This document shows positions 6,284 through 13,379 of a DNA stretch of 13,594 nucleotides, piece after piece. The first letter of the stretch is position 1; every line of letters begins with the position of its first letter. The stretch lies in assembly GCA_035477115.1 (NCBI GenBank), contig DATIKW010000033.1:1-13594 (forward strand), in the 5' to 3' direction. The notes below the pieces were generated by a model, which saw only the letters and a list, made by a program, of their open reading frames with translations, was not told where the DNA came from and made no database searches. Made by a program: the position numbers and the translations under genes. This DNA is from UBA995 sp035477115 (GTDB lineage Bacteria > Bacillota > Sulfobacillia > UBA995).

Positions 6284-7705
6284 TCAGGCTCGACGGCCGC
6301 CGTATTCCGCCGGGGGCTCCCGCCAGCTACCGGCGTCTCCGATCATCCAGGCCCGCAACCGGGACCGGGCTTCGCCCACGAGGTACAGCGATCCTGCCAC
6401 CACCAGGACGTCATCTTCTCCCGCCAGGAGATCGAGGGCGCGCCGCAAGGCTGCTGCGGCAGGCTCGATCGCCTGGACGTCGCCTCCCGCCCGCCTTGCC
6501 GCCGCGGCGATCGCCGCCGGGTCGGCGGCCCGCCCGGGATAAGTAGGGCGGGTAGCCACTACCGTCCGCGCGATCGCTGCGAGCGGCTCCACCAGTCCGT
6601 CAATGTCTTTGTCCCCCATGGCGCCCAGCACCATCACCGGCCGGGCCCCGGGCAAGACCGTCTCAAGCGTGCGGCGGAGTACTGCGGCGCCCTGGGGGTT
6701 GTGGGCCCCGTCCAGGATCACCCACGGCCGGCGCCGGAGTACTTCGAAGCGGCCGGGCCAGCGCGCCTGGGCCAATCCTTGGCGGATGGCGGCCTCGGGG
6801 ATGAGCCGGCCGGTCGCGCGGAGGCGGTGAATGGCGGCAACGGCGCAGGCCGCATTGTCCAGTTGGTGGTCGCCGGCCAGGGCGATCTCGAGGCTCGCGT
6901 ATTCCCCGTCAGGGAGGGACAGATCGAAGGTCTGCTTATCGAGATTCGACGCGCGTTTCCGCCAGCAGACGTCGGCGCCGCCCCGGGCGTCGCCCGAGGC
7001 GACCGTCCAAAGGTCGACTCGTCGCTCCGCGGCGGTCCGGCGTATGACTTCCACCGCCTCCGGATCCCGGGTCGCGGTCACGGCCGTCGAACCGGTCTTG
7101 AGGATGCCCGCCTTCTCGGCGGCGATGGCGGGCAGGGTGTCGCCGAGGTATTCCATGTGGTCGAGGCCGATGCTGGTTATGACCGCTACCAGGGGCGGCT
7201 CGATGACGTTCGTCGCGTCCAGCCGGCCGCCGAGTCCGACCTCCAGCACGGCCATATCCACTCCCCGCGAGCGGAAGTACTCGAAAGCCAGGGCGGTCAC
7301 GAACTCGAAGAAGGTTGCTTGCTGATCTTCGGCCGCCGAACCGCCGCCGGTTAGCCGGCTGAGGCTGCTCACCTGAGCCACCAGCTCATCCTGGCTCATC
7401 GGCTCGCCGTTGATGGAAATACGTTCTTCGAATACCTCGAGGTGCGGCGATGTGTAGCGGCCGGTCTTGAACCCGGCGCTCTCCAGGATGGAAGCGATGA
7501 GCGCGGTCGTGGAGCCCTTGCCGTTGGTGCCGGCCACGTGGATGCACTTGAAGAAATGCTGGGGATTCCCCGCCTGGTCCAGCAACCGGGCGATGCGCTC
7601 GAGCCCCAGGGCGCTGCCGCGGCGGGCGATGCGGTAGAGATGGTCTATGACGTCCGCGTACGTCCAGTCCGTGATGTCCTCGCCGCTGGGCCTTCGCACG
7701 ATCAT
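6284..7705 (-). CDS. folC: Dihydrofolate/folylpolyglutamate synthase FolC
   Basis: A 473-residue Mur-ligase-type enzyme that adds glutamate to folates (and, in bifunctional members, to dihydropteroate). Motifs: the ATP loop HVAGTNGKGS at residues 56-65, TSPHLEVFEERI (85-96), a GLDHMEYLGDT and AEKAGILK region near 190, and the C-terminal LDGAHNPQGA. The length is slightly above the usual 420-440. The ATG at 7705 overlaps the nadC stop (ATGA). Its ribosome site is weak (GGAAGTGGG right before it), so translation probably depends on ribosomes finishing nadC. The N-terminus (about 16 residues before YADVIDHLY) is not conserved, so a GTG at 7699 cannot be excluded. Confidence 0.97.
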   Translation of the reverse strand: MIVRRPSGEDITDWTYADVIDHLYRIARRGSALGLERIARLLDQAGNPQHFFKCIHVAGTNGKGSTTALIASILESAGFKTGRYTSPHLEVFEERISINGEPMSQDELVAQVSSLSRLTGGGSAAEDQQATFFEFVTALAFEYFRSRGVDMAVLEVGLGGRLDATNVIEPPLVAVITSIGLDHMEYLGDTLPAIAAEKAGILKTGSTAVTATRDPEAVEVIRRTAAERRVDLWTVASGDARGGADVCWRKRASNLDKQTFDLSLPDGEYASLEIALAGDHQLDNAACAVAAIHRLRATGRLIPEAAIRQGLAQARWPGRFEVLRRRPWVILDGAHNPQGAAVLRRTLETVLPGARPVMVLGAMGDKDIDGLVEPLAAIARTVVATRPTYPGRAADPAAIAAAARRAGGDVQAIEPAAAALRRALDLLAGEDDVLVVAGSLYLVGEARSRLRAWMIGDAGSWREPPAEYGGRRA

Positions 7706-8538
7706 CCCACTTCCAGGCTGATGTCGAGCAGCGGCGGCCGGGCGGTCAAGAGGCCGAGGGAGATGAAATCCACTCCAGTCGCCGCGATGGCCTCCAGATC
7801 CTCCAAGCGGATCCCGCCCGAGGCTTCCACCCGAGCGCGTCCGGCGATGCGCCGCATGGCCTCGGCCATGGCCGCCGGGTCCATGTTGTCCAGCATGATG
7901 AGGTCCACGCCGGCGGCGGCCGCCGTTTCCGCCTGATCGGGGCTCTCAACTTCCACCTCTACCTTCACCGCTGGACCGAGGCGGGCACGGACCATGCTCA
8001 CGGCCGCCTCCACGCCTCCCGCCACGCGCAAGTGGTTGTCCTTGATCAACACCATCGAGCCGAGATCGAAGCGGTGGTTGAGCCCCCCGCCCACCCGCAC
8101 CGCGTAGCGCTCGAGCAGCCGGAGGGTCGGCGTGGTCTTGCGCGTGTCGATGATGCGGGCGCGATGGCCCGCCACGGCCTGCACCGCCTGGCGCGTGACG
8201 GTGGCAATGCCCGACAGGCGCTGGAGGAAATTGAGCGCCACCCGTTCGCCTTTGAGGATGCCGGCAACCGGTCCCTGAACGGTGGCCAGCCGGGTCCCGG
8301 GTCGCGTCAGGTCGCCTTCGGCGGTGAGGGGGATGAGTTCGATCCGCGCGTCAATCCGCCGGAATACGCAAGCCGCAACCGGCAGGCCGGCCACGACGCC
8401 GCCGCTCCGGCAGATCAGGCAGGCCTCGCCCGTGCGTTCCAGCGGCACCAGGGCCGCGGTGGTCAGGTCCCCCGCGCCCAAGTCCTCACGCAAGGCGCGA
8501 TCGACCAGGTCTTCGAACAGGATCGGCTCCAGGGTCAT
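7702..8538 (-). CDS. nadC: Nicotinate-nucleotide pyrophosphorylase (quinolinate phosphoribosyltransferase) NadC
   Basis: A 278-residue enzyme that turns quinolinate and PRPP into nicotinate mononucleotide in de novo NAD synthesis. Signature residues: DTRKTTPTLR (131-140), GGGLNHR (150-156), IKDNH (165-169), LDNM (216-219) and EASGGI (238-243). The start is the ATG at 8538, which overlaps the nadA stop (ATGA) and has GGTGG seven bases upstream; an in-frame start at 8628 would lie inside nadA. One difference from the usual pattern is the C-terminal ISVGALTHS-type motif, which here reads ISLGLLTAR, replacing the His-Ser pair. Confidence 0.97.
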   Translation of the reverse strand: MTLEPILFEDLVDRALREDLGAGDLTTAALVPLERTGEACLICRSGGVVAGLPVAACVFRRIDARIELIPLTAEGDLTRPGTRLATVQGPVAGILKGERVALNFLQRLSGIATVTRQAVQAVAGHRARIIDTRKTTPTLRLLERYAVRVGGGLNHRFDLGSMVLIKDNHLRVAGGVEAAVSMVRARLGPAVKVEVEVESPDQAETAAAAGVDLIMLDNMDPAAMAEAMRRIAGRARVEASGGIRLEDLEAIAATGVDFISLGLLTARPPLLDISLEVG

Positions 8539-9425
8539 GTCAGTTCCACCATCCGCTGCACCGCCCGGCGGGCCCGGGCGGCGACGCCCGGCGGCACTTG
8601 CACTCGCGGCTCGAGTTCCCGCAGGCAAGCGACGATCCGCTCAAGGGTGGTATACTTCATGGTCTGGCACCAAAGCGACGGCGACAAAGGATAGAAGCGT
8701 TTCTCCGGGTTCTCCCCGGTGAGGCGGTGAAGGAGACCGGCTTCGGTCCCGACGATGAACTCGCCTTCCGCCCGTTCCCGGGCCGCCCGCACCATGCCGC
8801 CGGTCCCCAGCACCAGGTCGGCCCGCGCCGCGACTTCCGGGCGGACCTCCGGATGGACCATCAGCAACGCCTGGGGATGGAGACGGCGGGCGGTACGCAC
8901 GTCGTCCACTCTGACCTCGTGGTGCGCCCGGCAGTGTCCATCCCAGGCGATGATCCTGCGCCCACTGTGAGTGGCCAGATAACGGCCGAGGTTGCCGTCG
9001 GGCACGAAGATGACTTCCTCGTTGGGGAGGGCCTCCAGTACCCGCAGGGCGTTGGACGAGGTGACGGTCGCGTCGCTTTCCGCCTTGACCGCGGCGGAAC
9101 TGTTGATGTAGGAGAGCACCGCCGCGCGAGGGTGCATGGCCCGCAGCGCCCGCACGTCCTCCGGGGTGACCATGTCCGCCAGCGAGCAGCGCGCCCGGAG
9201 ATCCGGTAACAGCACCAGCTTGTCCGGCGCCAACAGCGCGGCAGCTTCGGCCATGAAATCGACGCCGCAGAACACGATCACCTCGGCGCCGGCCCGGGCG
9301 GCCAAGAGGCTCAACTCCAGCGAGTCGCCGACATGATCGGCCAGGTCCTGGATCGCGGGGGGCTGATAGTTGTGGGCGAGGATGATTGCCTGTCGTCGCC
9401 GCTTGAGTTCCCGAAGCTCCTCCAA
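8535..9425 (-). CDS. nadA: Quinolinate synthase NadA
   Basis: An iron-sulfur enzyme of about 296 residues that joins iminoaspartate and dihydroxyacetone phosphate to quinolinate. The three cluster cysteines of the short NadA form are present with the expected spacing (about 80, 165 and 253): in RARCSLADM, WDGHCRAHH and LWCQTMKYTTLE. Other family motifs are AHNYQPPAIQDLADHVGDS and YINSSAAVKAESD. The Cys often seen in the CTSSNA motif is Val here (TVTSSNA), but it is not a cluster ligand. Two TTG codons in a row (9428 and 9425) can start it; the second is spaced better from GGAGG at 9433-9437. No ATG or GTG fits. The nadB or aspartate dehydrogenase gene needed to make iminoaspartate is not in the window. 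Confidence 0.96.
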   Translation of the reverse strand: MEELRELKRRRQAIILAHNYQPPAIQDLADHVGDSLELSLLAARAGAEVIVFCGVDFMAEAAALLAPDKLVLLPDLRARCSLADMVTPEDVRALRAMHPRAAVLSYINSSAAVKAESDATVTSSNALRVLEALPNEEVIFVPDGNLGRYLATHSGRRIIAWDGHCRAHHEVRVDDVRTARRLHPQALLMVHPEVRPEVAARADLVLGTGGMVRAARERAEGEFIVGTEAGLLHRLTGENPEKRFYPLSPSLWCQTMKYTTLERIVACLRELEPRVQVPPGVAARARRAVQRMVELT

Positions 9426-9429
9426 CAAA

Positions 9430-9437
9430 CCTCCTCC
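9430..9437 (-). promoter_or_regulatory. Ribosome binding site for the TTG start of nadA
   Basis: GGAGGAGG sits directly ahead of two consecutive TTG codons. Its first GGAGG is seven bases from the TTG at 9425 and four from the TTG at 9428. The strong site may compensate for the weak start codon. Confidence 0.6.
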
Positions 9438-9443
9438 ATGCGG

Positions 9444-9478
9444 CGGGCGGGGGGCCCCTCGGGGATCGCCCCCGCCCG
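9444..9478 (-). promoter_or_regulatory. GC-rich hairpin between groEL and nadA
   Basis: In the leftward transcript CGGGCGGGGGC (9478-9468) pairs with GCCCCCCGCCCG (9455-9444) with one bulged C; the 12-base loop region contains a further CCCC/GGGG pairing option. No run of U follows, because the nadA ribosome site comes next, so it is not a standard intrinsic terminator. It could cause partial termination or pausing, or protect the groESL mRNA end after processing. Confidence 0.5.
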
Positions 9479-9501
9479 TCCCGGAACATGATCGTCCCGC
9501 G

Positions 9502-11115
9502 TCAGGTCATGCGCGGCCGGGGAGCCTTGTCGTCATCCGGTTCCGGCTTCTCGCCGATCACCGTCTCGGTGGTCAGCATGAGCCCGGCTATGCTGCCGGC
9601 ATTCTCCACGGCGCAACGAGCGACCTTGGCCGGGTCGATGATCCCTGCTTTCACCATATCGACGTAGTCAAGCGCCAAGGCGTCGAAACCCATGCCCTTC
9701 CCCATGTGCTTGACCTTCTCCACCACGACCGAGCCCTCGAGGCCGGCGTTGTTGGCGATCTGCCGCATGGGCTCTTCCATGGCTCGCCGGACGATGCGGA
9801 CGCCGGTGGCCTCGTCGCCGGCCAGCGACTTCTCGACTTCCTTCAAAGCCTTGGCTGCCTGCAGGTAGACGACGCCGCCGCCGGGGACTACGCCCTCCGC
9901 CACGGCGGCTCGGGTCGCGGAGAGCGCGTCCTCGAACCTGGCCTTGCGTTCCTTGAGTTCCACTTCCGTGGCAGCTCCGACCTTGATGACGGCGACTCCG
10001 CCCGAAAGCTTGGCCAACCGCTCCTGCAGTTTCTCGCGGTCCCAGTCGGAGTCGGTGTCCTCGATCTGCTTCTTGATGATCTCCACGCGCCGCTTGATGT
10101 CCTGGGCGATCCCCCGGCCCTCGACGATCGTCGTCTCTTCCTTCTTGATGACCACCTGCCGCGCCCGTCCCAGCATGTCCTCCCGGACGTTCTCCCATTT
10201 TATACCGAGGTCCTGGGAGATGAGCGTGCCCCCGGTAAGGGTCGCCATATCCTCGAGCATCGCCTTGCGGCGATCGCCGAAGCCGGGCGCCTTCACCGCC
10301 GCCGTCTGGACGATGCCGCGCAGCTTGTTGACGACCAGGACGGCCAGCGCCTCCCCGTCCACATCTTCCGCGACTATGACCAGGGGCCGCCCGGACTTGG
10401 TCACCTTCTCCAGGATGGGGACGATGTCGGCGACGCTGCTGAGTTTGCGGTCGGTGAACAGGAGGTAAGCCTCGTCGAGTACGACTTCCATCTTCTCCGC
10501 GTCGGTCACCATGTAGGGCGACAGGTAACCCCGGTCGAACTGCATGCCCTCGACGATCTCGAGCGAGGTAGCCATCGTCTTCGCTTCCTCGATGGTGATG
10601 ACGCCCTCGCGTCCGACCTTCTCCATCGCGTCGGCGATGAGTTCCCCGATCGCCCGGTCGTTAGCGGCGATGGAGGCCACGCGGGCCGTGTCTTCCCGGG
10701 CCTCCACGGGGCGGCTGAGGGAGCGGATCTCCTCCACGGACCGGGTGACCGCCTGCTCGATCCCCCGCTTGATGAACATGGGGTTGCCTCCGGCGGCAAC
10801 ATTCCGGAGGCCTTCCTTGAGCATCGACTGGGCGAGCACGGTGGCGGTGGTGGTCCCATCGCCCGCATCGTCCTGGGTCTTGGTCGCGACTTCCTTGAGC
10901 ATCTGACTGCCGGCGTTCTCGAACGGATCGGGGAGATCGATGTCCCGGGCGATGGTCACGCCGTCACTGGTGATGTTGGGCGCGCCCCATTTCTTGTCGA
11001 GCACTACGGTCCGCCCCCGCGGCCCGAGGGTGACGCGGACCGCATCGGCCAGGACGTTGGCGCCTCGCTCCAAGGCCTGGCGGGCACTCTCGCTGAAAAT
11101 CAGCATTTTGGCCAT
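9502..11115 (-). CDS. groEL: Chaperonin GroEL (Hsp60)
   Basis: A 537-residue chaperonin subunit that folds proteins in the cytosol with GroES, using ATP. The ATP-site motif GDGTTT is at 85-90, the segment VTLGPRGRTVVLD at 28-40, and the EDALSATRAAV motif with its catalytic Asp lies near 390. The ATG at 11115 has AGAGGAGG seven bases upstream. It follows groES by 54 bp. Unlike most GroELs it does not end in a Gly-Gly-Met repeat; the tail reads EKPEPDDDKAPRPRMT, which is charged and proline-rich. This is often seen in secondary GroEL copies, but the CIRCE-controlled groESL setting argues for the main copy. Confidence 0.99.
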   Translation of the reverse strand: MAKMLIFSESARQALERGANVLADAVRVTLGPRGRTVVLDKKWGAPNITSDGVTIARDIDLPDPFENAGSQMLKEVATKTQDDAGDGTTTATVLAQSMLKEGLRNVAAGGNPMFIKRGIEQAVTRSVEEIRSLSRPVEAREDTARVASIAANDRAIGELIADAMEKVGREGVITIEEAKTMATSLEIVEGMQFDRGYLSPYMVTDAEKMEVVLDEAYLLFTDRKLSSVADIVPILEKVTKSGRPLVIVAEDVDGEALAVLVVNKLRGIVQTAAVKAPGFGDRRKAMLEDMATLTGGTLISQDLGIKWENVREDMLGRARQVVIKKEETTIVEGRGIAQDIKRRVEIIKKQIEDTDSDWDREKLQERLAKLSGGVAVIKVGAATEVELKERKARFEDALSATRAAVAEGVVPGGGVVYLQAAKALKEVEKSLAGDEATGVRIVRRAMEEPMRQIANNAGLEGSVVVEKVKHMGKGMGFDALALDYVDMVKAGIIDPAKVARCAVENAGSIAGLMLTTETVIGEKPEPDDDKAPRPRMT

Positions 11116-11152
11116 GCAGTAGCCTCCTCTCGATACGAACTCTGGTAAAACC

Positions 11153-11169
11153 GCCGCTCGCAGTGCGGC
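11153..11169 (-). promoter_or_regulatory. Small hairpin after groES
   Basis: GCCGC (11169-11165) and GCGGC (11157-11153) can form a 5-bp stem with a 7-base loop immediately after the groES stop, followed by GGTTTT. The stem is short. At most it is a weak attenuator or RNA-processing site between groES and groEL. Confidence 0.25.
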
Positions 11170-11463
11170 TCAGGGGAAGACGGCCAGCACATCGCTTTCG
11201 CGAAGGATGAGGTATTCTTGCCCCTCGATCTTGACCTCCGTACCGGCATAGCGGGAGTAGGCCACGACGTCCCCCGGCTTGACCTCCATGGGGATCCGCT
11301 TGCCTTCCTCATCGTATCTGCCCGGTCCCGCGGCCACGACTCGCCCCTTCTGGGGCTTCTCCTTGGCCGTATCCGGCAGCACGATCCCGCCCTTGGTCTT
11401 CTCTTCCTGCTCGAGGGGTTCCACGACCACCCGATCCTCGAGGGGCTTGAGCTTGAGCGCCAT
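11170..11463 (-). CDS. groES: Co-chaperonin GroES (Hsp10)
   Basis: A 97-residue co-chaperonin that caps the GroEL ring. It has the normal length and motifs: LKPLEDRVVVEPLE at the N-terminus, the mobile loop EEKTKGGIVLPDTAKEKP at about 20-37, GRVVAAGPG (40-48), VKPGDVVAYSRYAGTEVKI and the ending YLILRESDVLAVFP. The ATG at 11463 has AGGAGG ten bases upstream. It is the first gene after a CIRCE operator and promoter, so expression should rise when the HrcA repressor is inactivated by heat. Confidence 0.99.
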   Translation of the reverse strand: MALKLKPLEDRVVVEPLEQEEKTKGGIVLPDTAKEKPQKGRVVAAGPGRYDEEGKRIPMEVKPGDVVAYSRYAGTEVKIEGQEYLILRESDVLAVFP

Positions 11464-11494
11464 TCAGCAACCGCCTCCTGTGGAACTGATAATC

Positions 11495-11525
11495 GCTTAG
11501 CACTCAGTGGGGATGAGTGCTAAGC
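11495..11525. promoter_or_regulatory. CIRCE operator (HrcA binding site)
   Basis: TTAGCACTC (11497-11505), nine bases, then GAGTGCTAA (11515-11523): a perfect match to the CIRCE consensus. The arms extend by GC on each side to 11 bp. It lies 31 bp before the groES start, across the expected transcription start, the standard position for HrcA repression. The hrcA gene is not in the window. Confidence 0.98.
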
Positions 11526-11527
11526 CC

Positions 11528-11557
11528 ATCATAAAGGGCAAGGCTCGGCGCCGTCAA
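11528..11557 (-). promoter_or_regulatory. Sigma-A-type promoter for groESL
   Basis: On the minus strand TTGACG (11557-11552, -35) is followed after 18 bases by TATGAT (11533-11528, -10). Each hexamer matches the consensus at five of six positions. The predicted start falls in the first arm of CIRCE, so HrcA would block initiation. This is the only clear promoter seen for the whole leftward gene array. Confidence 0.8.
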
Positions 11558-11732
11558 CCCCTGAGTTGCCGCACGAAAAACCTGAGCGAAAACGAATCGT
11601 TGGCTCACCTGACGCAAGTGCACCCCCGTTGGTCCTTGCCGATACGCATGGTAATTGGGTTCGCGCCTCTCTTTTGCCGGAAAGGTTTCCCTCTACTCCT
11701 GCTACGAAAATACTGCGAAAGTGGACTCCCGA
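11558..11732. other. Non-coding gap between the IS110 fragment and the groESL promoter
   Basis: This gap of about 175 bp should contain the right end of the IS110-family element, but no clear terminal repeat is seen. It is more A+T rich than its neighbours and holds the short inverted repeat GGAAAGGTTTCC at 11679-11690. No gene or RNA is recognised. Confidence 0.5.
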
Positions 11733-12391
11733 TCAGGCCGCCTCCTGCGCCGGGATCACCTTACAACCCAGTCTCGCGACGCGCTTGGCAAGTCGGCTCC
11801 CGAGCTGGTCTTGGCTTCGGCGGTCGAAGTAGTCACCACCGAGTTCCTCGTAGGTGGCACCCCGGCTGAGAATGTAGTAAGCGATCACCAGGATGGTGTG
11901 GGCCGTTGCCACCGCCGCCCGCTTGGCGCCTCTTCTTGCGGCTATGCGGTGATACTGAGCTGACAAGTAGGTGTACCTGGTCCGGGCCGCCGCTCGGGCC
12001 GCCTTTACCAGCCCTGCTCTGAGATAGGGACTGCCCTTACGGGTTTGCCCGAATGTCGTTTCCCGGCACTCTCGTTGTTTCCGGGACACAACCCGGCCCA
12101 CGACGCCAGGTGCCTATGACTGGGGAACCTGTTCATGGCGGGGCTAACTTCGCTGAGGATGAACTCAGCGGTTCTCTCGCCCACCCCGAGTATCATCTGC
12201 AGGTTCGCCAGCCCGTCCTCGAAAGGGTGCATCCGTTCCTCGATCTCCCGGCTCAGCTTCTCGATGACCTCATCCAGGCTGTCGATGTGCATCAGTTGCG
12301 CGGTCAACATGAACCTCAAGCGCGAACTCGCGCGTCCCTTGAGAGCCCGCTCAAGCTCCTCGCGCTTGTCTCTGAGCCGCCCCTTGGCCAG
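11733..12391 (-). pseudogene. IS110-family transposase, 3' fragment with a frameshift
   Basis: The fragment starts at the IS21 end (12391) in the reading LAKGRLRDKREELERALKG, runs through the coiled-coil-like linker and the C-terminal Transposase_20 domain (IPGVGERT-like LGVGERTAEFILSEV, then SWAGLCPGNNESAGKRHSG), and must shift frame near 12043 to continue as TRKGSPYLRAGLVKAA and finish at the TGA at 11733-11735. One extra A in the AAA run at about 12044-12046 would restore the frame (SGK-TRKGS). The N-terminal RuvC-like DEDD domain lies beyond the IS21 insertion, outside the window or lost. The C-terminus is complete. With the insertion and the frameshift the gene is inactive. Bridge RNA, known in this family, would lie in the missing left end for IS110-group members. 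Confidence 0.88.
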
Positions 12392-12462
12392 TGCGTATTC
12401 CGGGCAAATCGTCCATCGGTTCCACCCTCATGCCGACCACTCGTTCCGGAGTTGGCCGACCA
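12392..12462 (-). repeat. Three-copy terminal repeat of the IS21 element
   Basis: Three adjacent units of 22-24 bases on the minus strand: 12462-12441 (TGGTCGGC...CCGGAACGA), 12439-12416 (TGGTCGGC...TGGAACCGA) and 12415-12392 (TGGACGA...CCGGAATACGCA). All follow TGG(T/A)CG-spacer-GGAA. IS21 elements carry such multiple terminal repeats as binding sites for the IstA transposase. The outermost unit ends at the element tip. Confidence 0.75.
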
Positions 12463-12629
12463 GCAAGTCGGAGCGCAGCGACGCCGGAGTACTGGTGGTC
12501 GATTTGGCTGTGCGAGATCCTGAATAGCCTAGCATGGTCATGCATTCGGGGCCCGTGGCGGTCCCCGGGCCGGACCTTCCGGTCTGGTTCGTCGTATTCT
12601 CCCCATGGTTGCCCAGTCCTTCCTCGTGA

Positions 12630-13379
12630 TTACTCATTGCCCGGTGCCGGTTCAGATTGCCGGTGCATGGATTCACCGCTGAGGCGCAGCCGGTGGGTGG
12701 TGTGGACCAGGCGGTCCAGGATGGCGTCGGCTGCGGTCGGATCCCCCAAGGCAGCGTGCCAGTTTTCAATGGGCAACTGACTTGCCACCACGGTGGAACG
12801 GTTGATGCAGCGTTCCTCGACGACCTCCAGCAGCTCGCGGGCCTCGGTGGCCGTGAGTGGCGCCGGTGCCCAGTCGTCCAGCACCAGCACATCGAGCTTG
12901 GCCAGTTGGCGCACCAACTGGGGGTAGGAACCATCGCCCTTGGCGATGGCCAGTTCGGTGAGGAGGCGGGGAACCCGGTAGTAGCGCGCCGTGAATCCCT
13001 GCCGGCAGACCTGCTGAGCCAGGGCGCAGCACAGGTAAGTCTTGCCCACTCCCGTCGGCCCGAGTAGGATCAGGTTCTCAGCGTGAGCGATGAGGCTCAA
13101 GGTCGCCAGGTCGCGAACCTGCCGGGGCTCGATGGAGGGTTGGGCAGTGAAGTCGAAGTCCTCCAGCGTCTTGCGAAAGGGCAGCCGGGCCAGCCTGGTA
13201 CGGGTCTCCAGGTACCGCCGGCGGCGGCAGCCGAGTTCAACCTCCAGGAGGTCGGTCAGGAAGTCCACGTAGGGTGGCTCGCGCTTGGCGGCCTGTTCGA
13301 GCCGGCCGTCCAAGACTTCGGCTGCGTCCTTGAGCCCGAGGGTCACAAGCTGGTGCCGGGCGCGCTCCAGGGCAATCAT
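12630..13379 (-). CDS. istB: IS21-family helper ATPase IstB
   Basis: A 249-residue AAA+ ATPase that assists the IstA transposase in choosing and capturing target DNA. Walker A GPTGVGKT is at about 107-114, Walker B VLVLDD at 164-169, and the C-terminal NWHAALGDPTAADAILDRLVH and HRLRLSGESMR-like motif (HRLRLSGESMH) match the family. The ATG at 13379 overlaps the istA stop (TGATG), the usual coupled arrangement. The gene looks intact. Its tail after SGESMH is about 10 residues. Confidence 0.97.
   Translation of the reverse strand: MIALERARHQLVTLGLKDAAEVLDGRLEQAAKREPPYVDFLTDLLEVELGCRRRRYLETRTRLARLPFRKTLEDFDFTAQPSIEPRQVRDLATLSLIAHAENLILLGPTGVGKTYLCCALAQQVCRQGFTARYYRVPRLLTELAIAKGDGSYPQLVRQLAKLDVLVLDDWAPAPLTATEARELLEVVEERCINRSTVVASQLPIENWHAALGDPTAADAILDRLVHTTHRLRLSGESMHRQSEPAPGNE

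Noticed and set aside
9370..11148. A 592-codon plus-strand open frame opposite groEL
   Set aside because: It is the antisense of groEL, rich in Asp, His, Leu and Gly as such shadows are, with no domain match.
11526..11732. A bridge RNA for the IS110 element
   Set aside because: In IS110-group elements it lies at the left end, upstream of the transposase gene, which is missing here. I could not see a convincing structured RNA in the right flank.
12463..12629. A small gene between istB and the IS21 terminal repeats
   Set aside because: Frames here are short and give no recognisable protein. This is the usual non-coding tail of the element.
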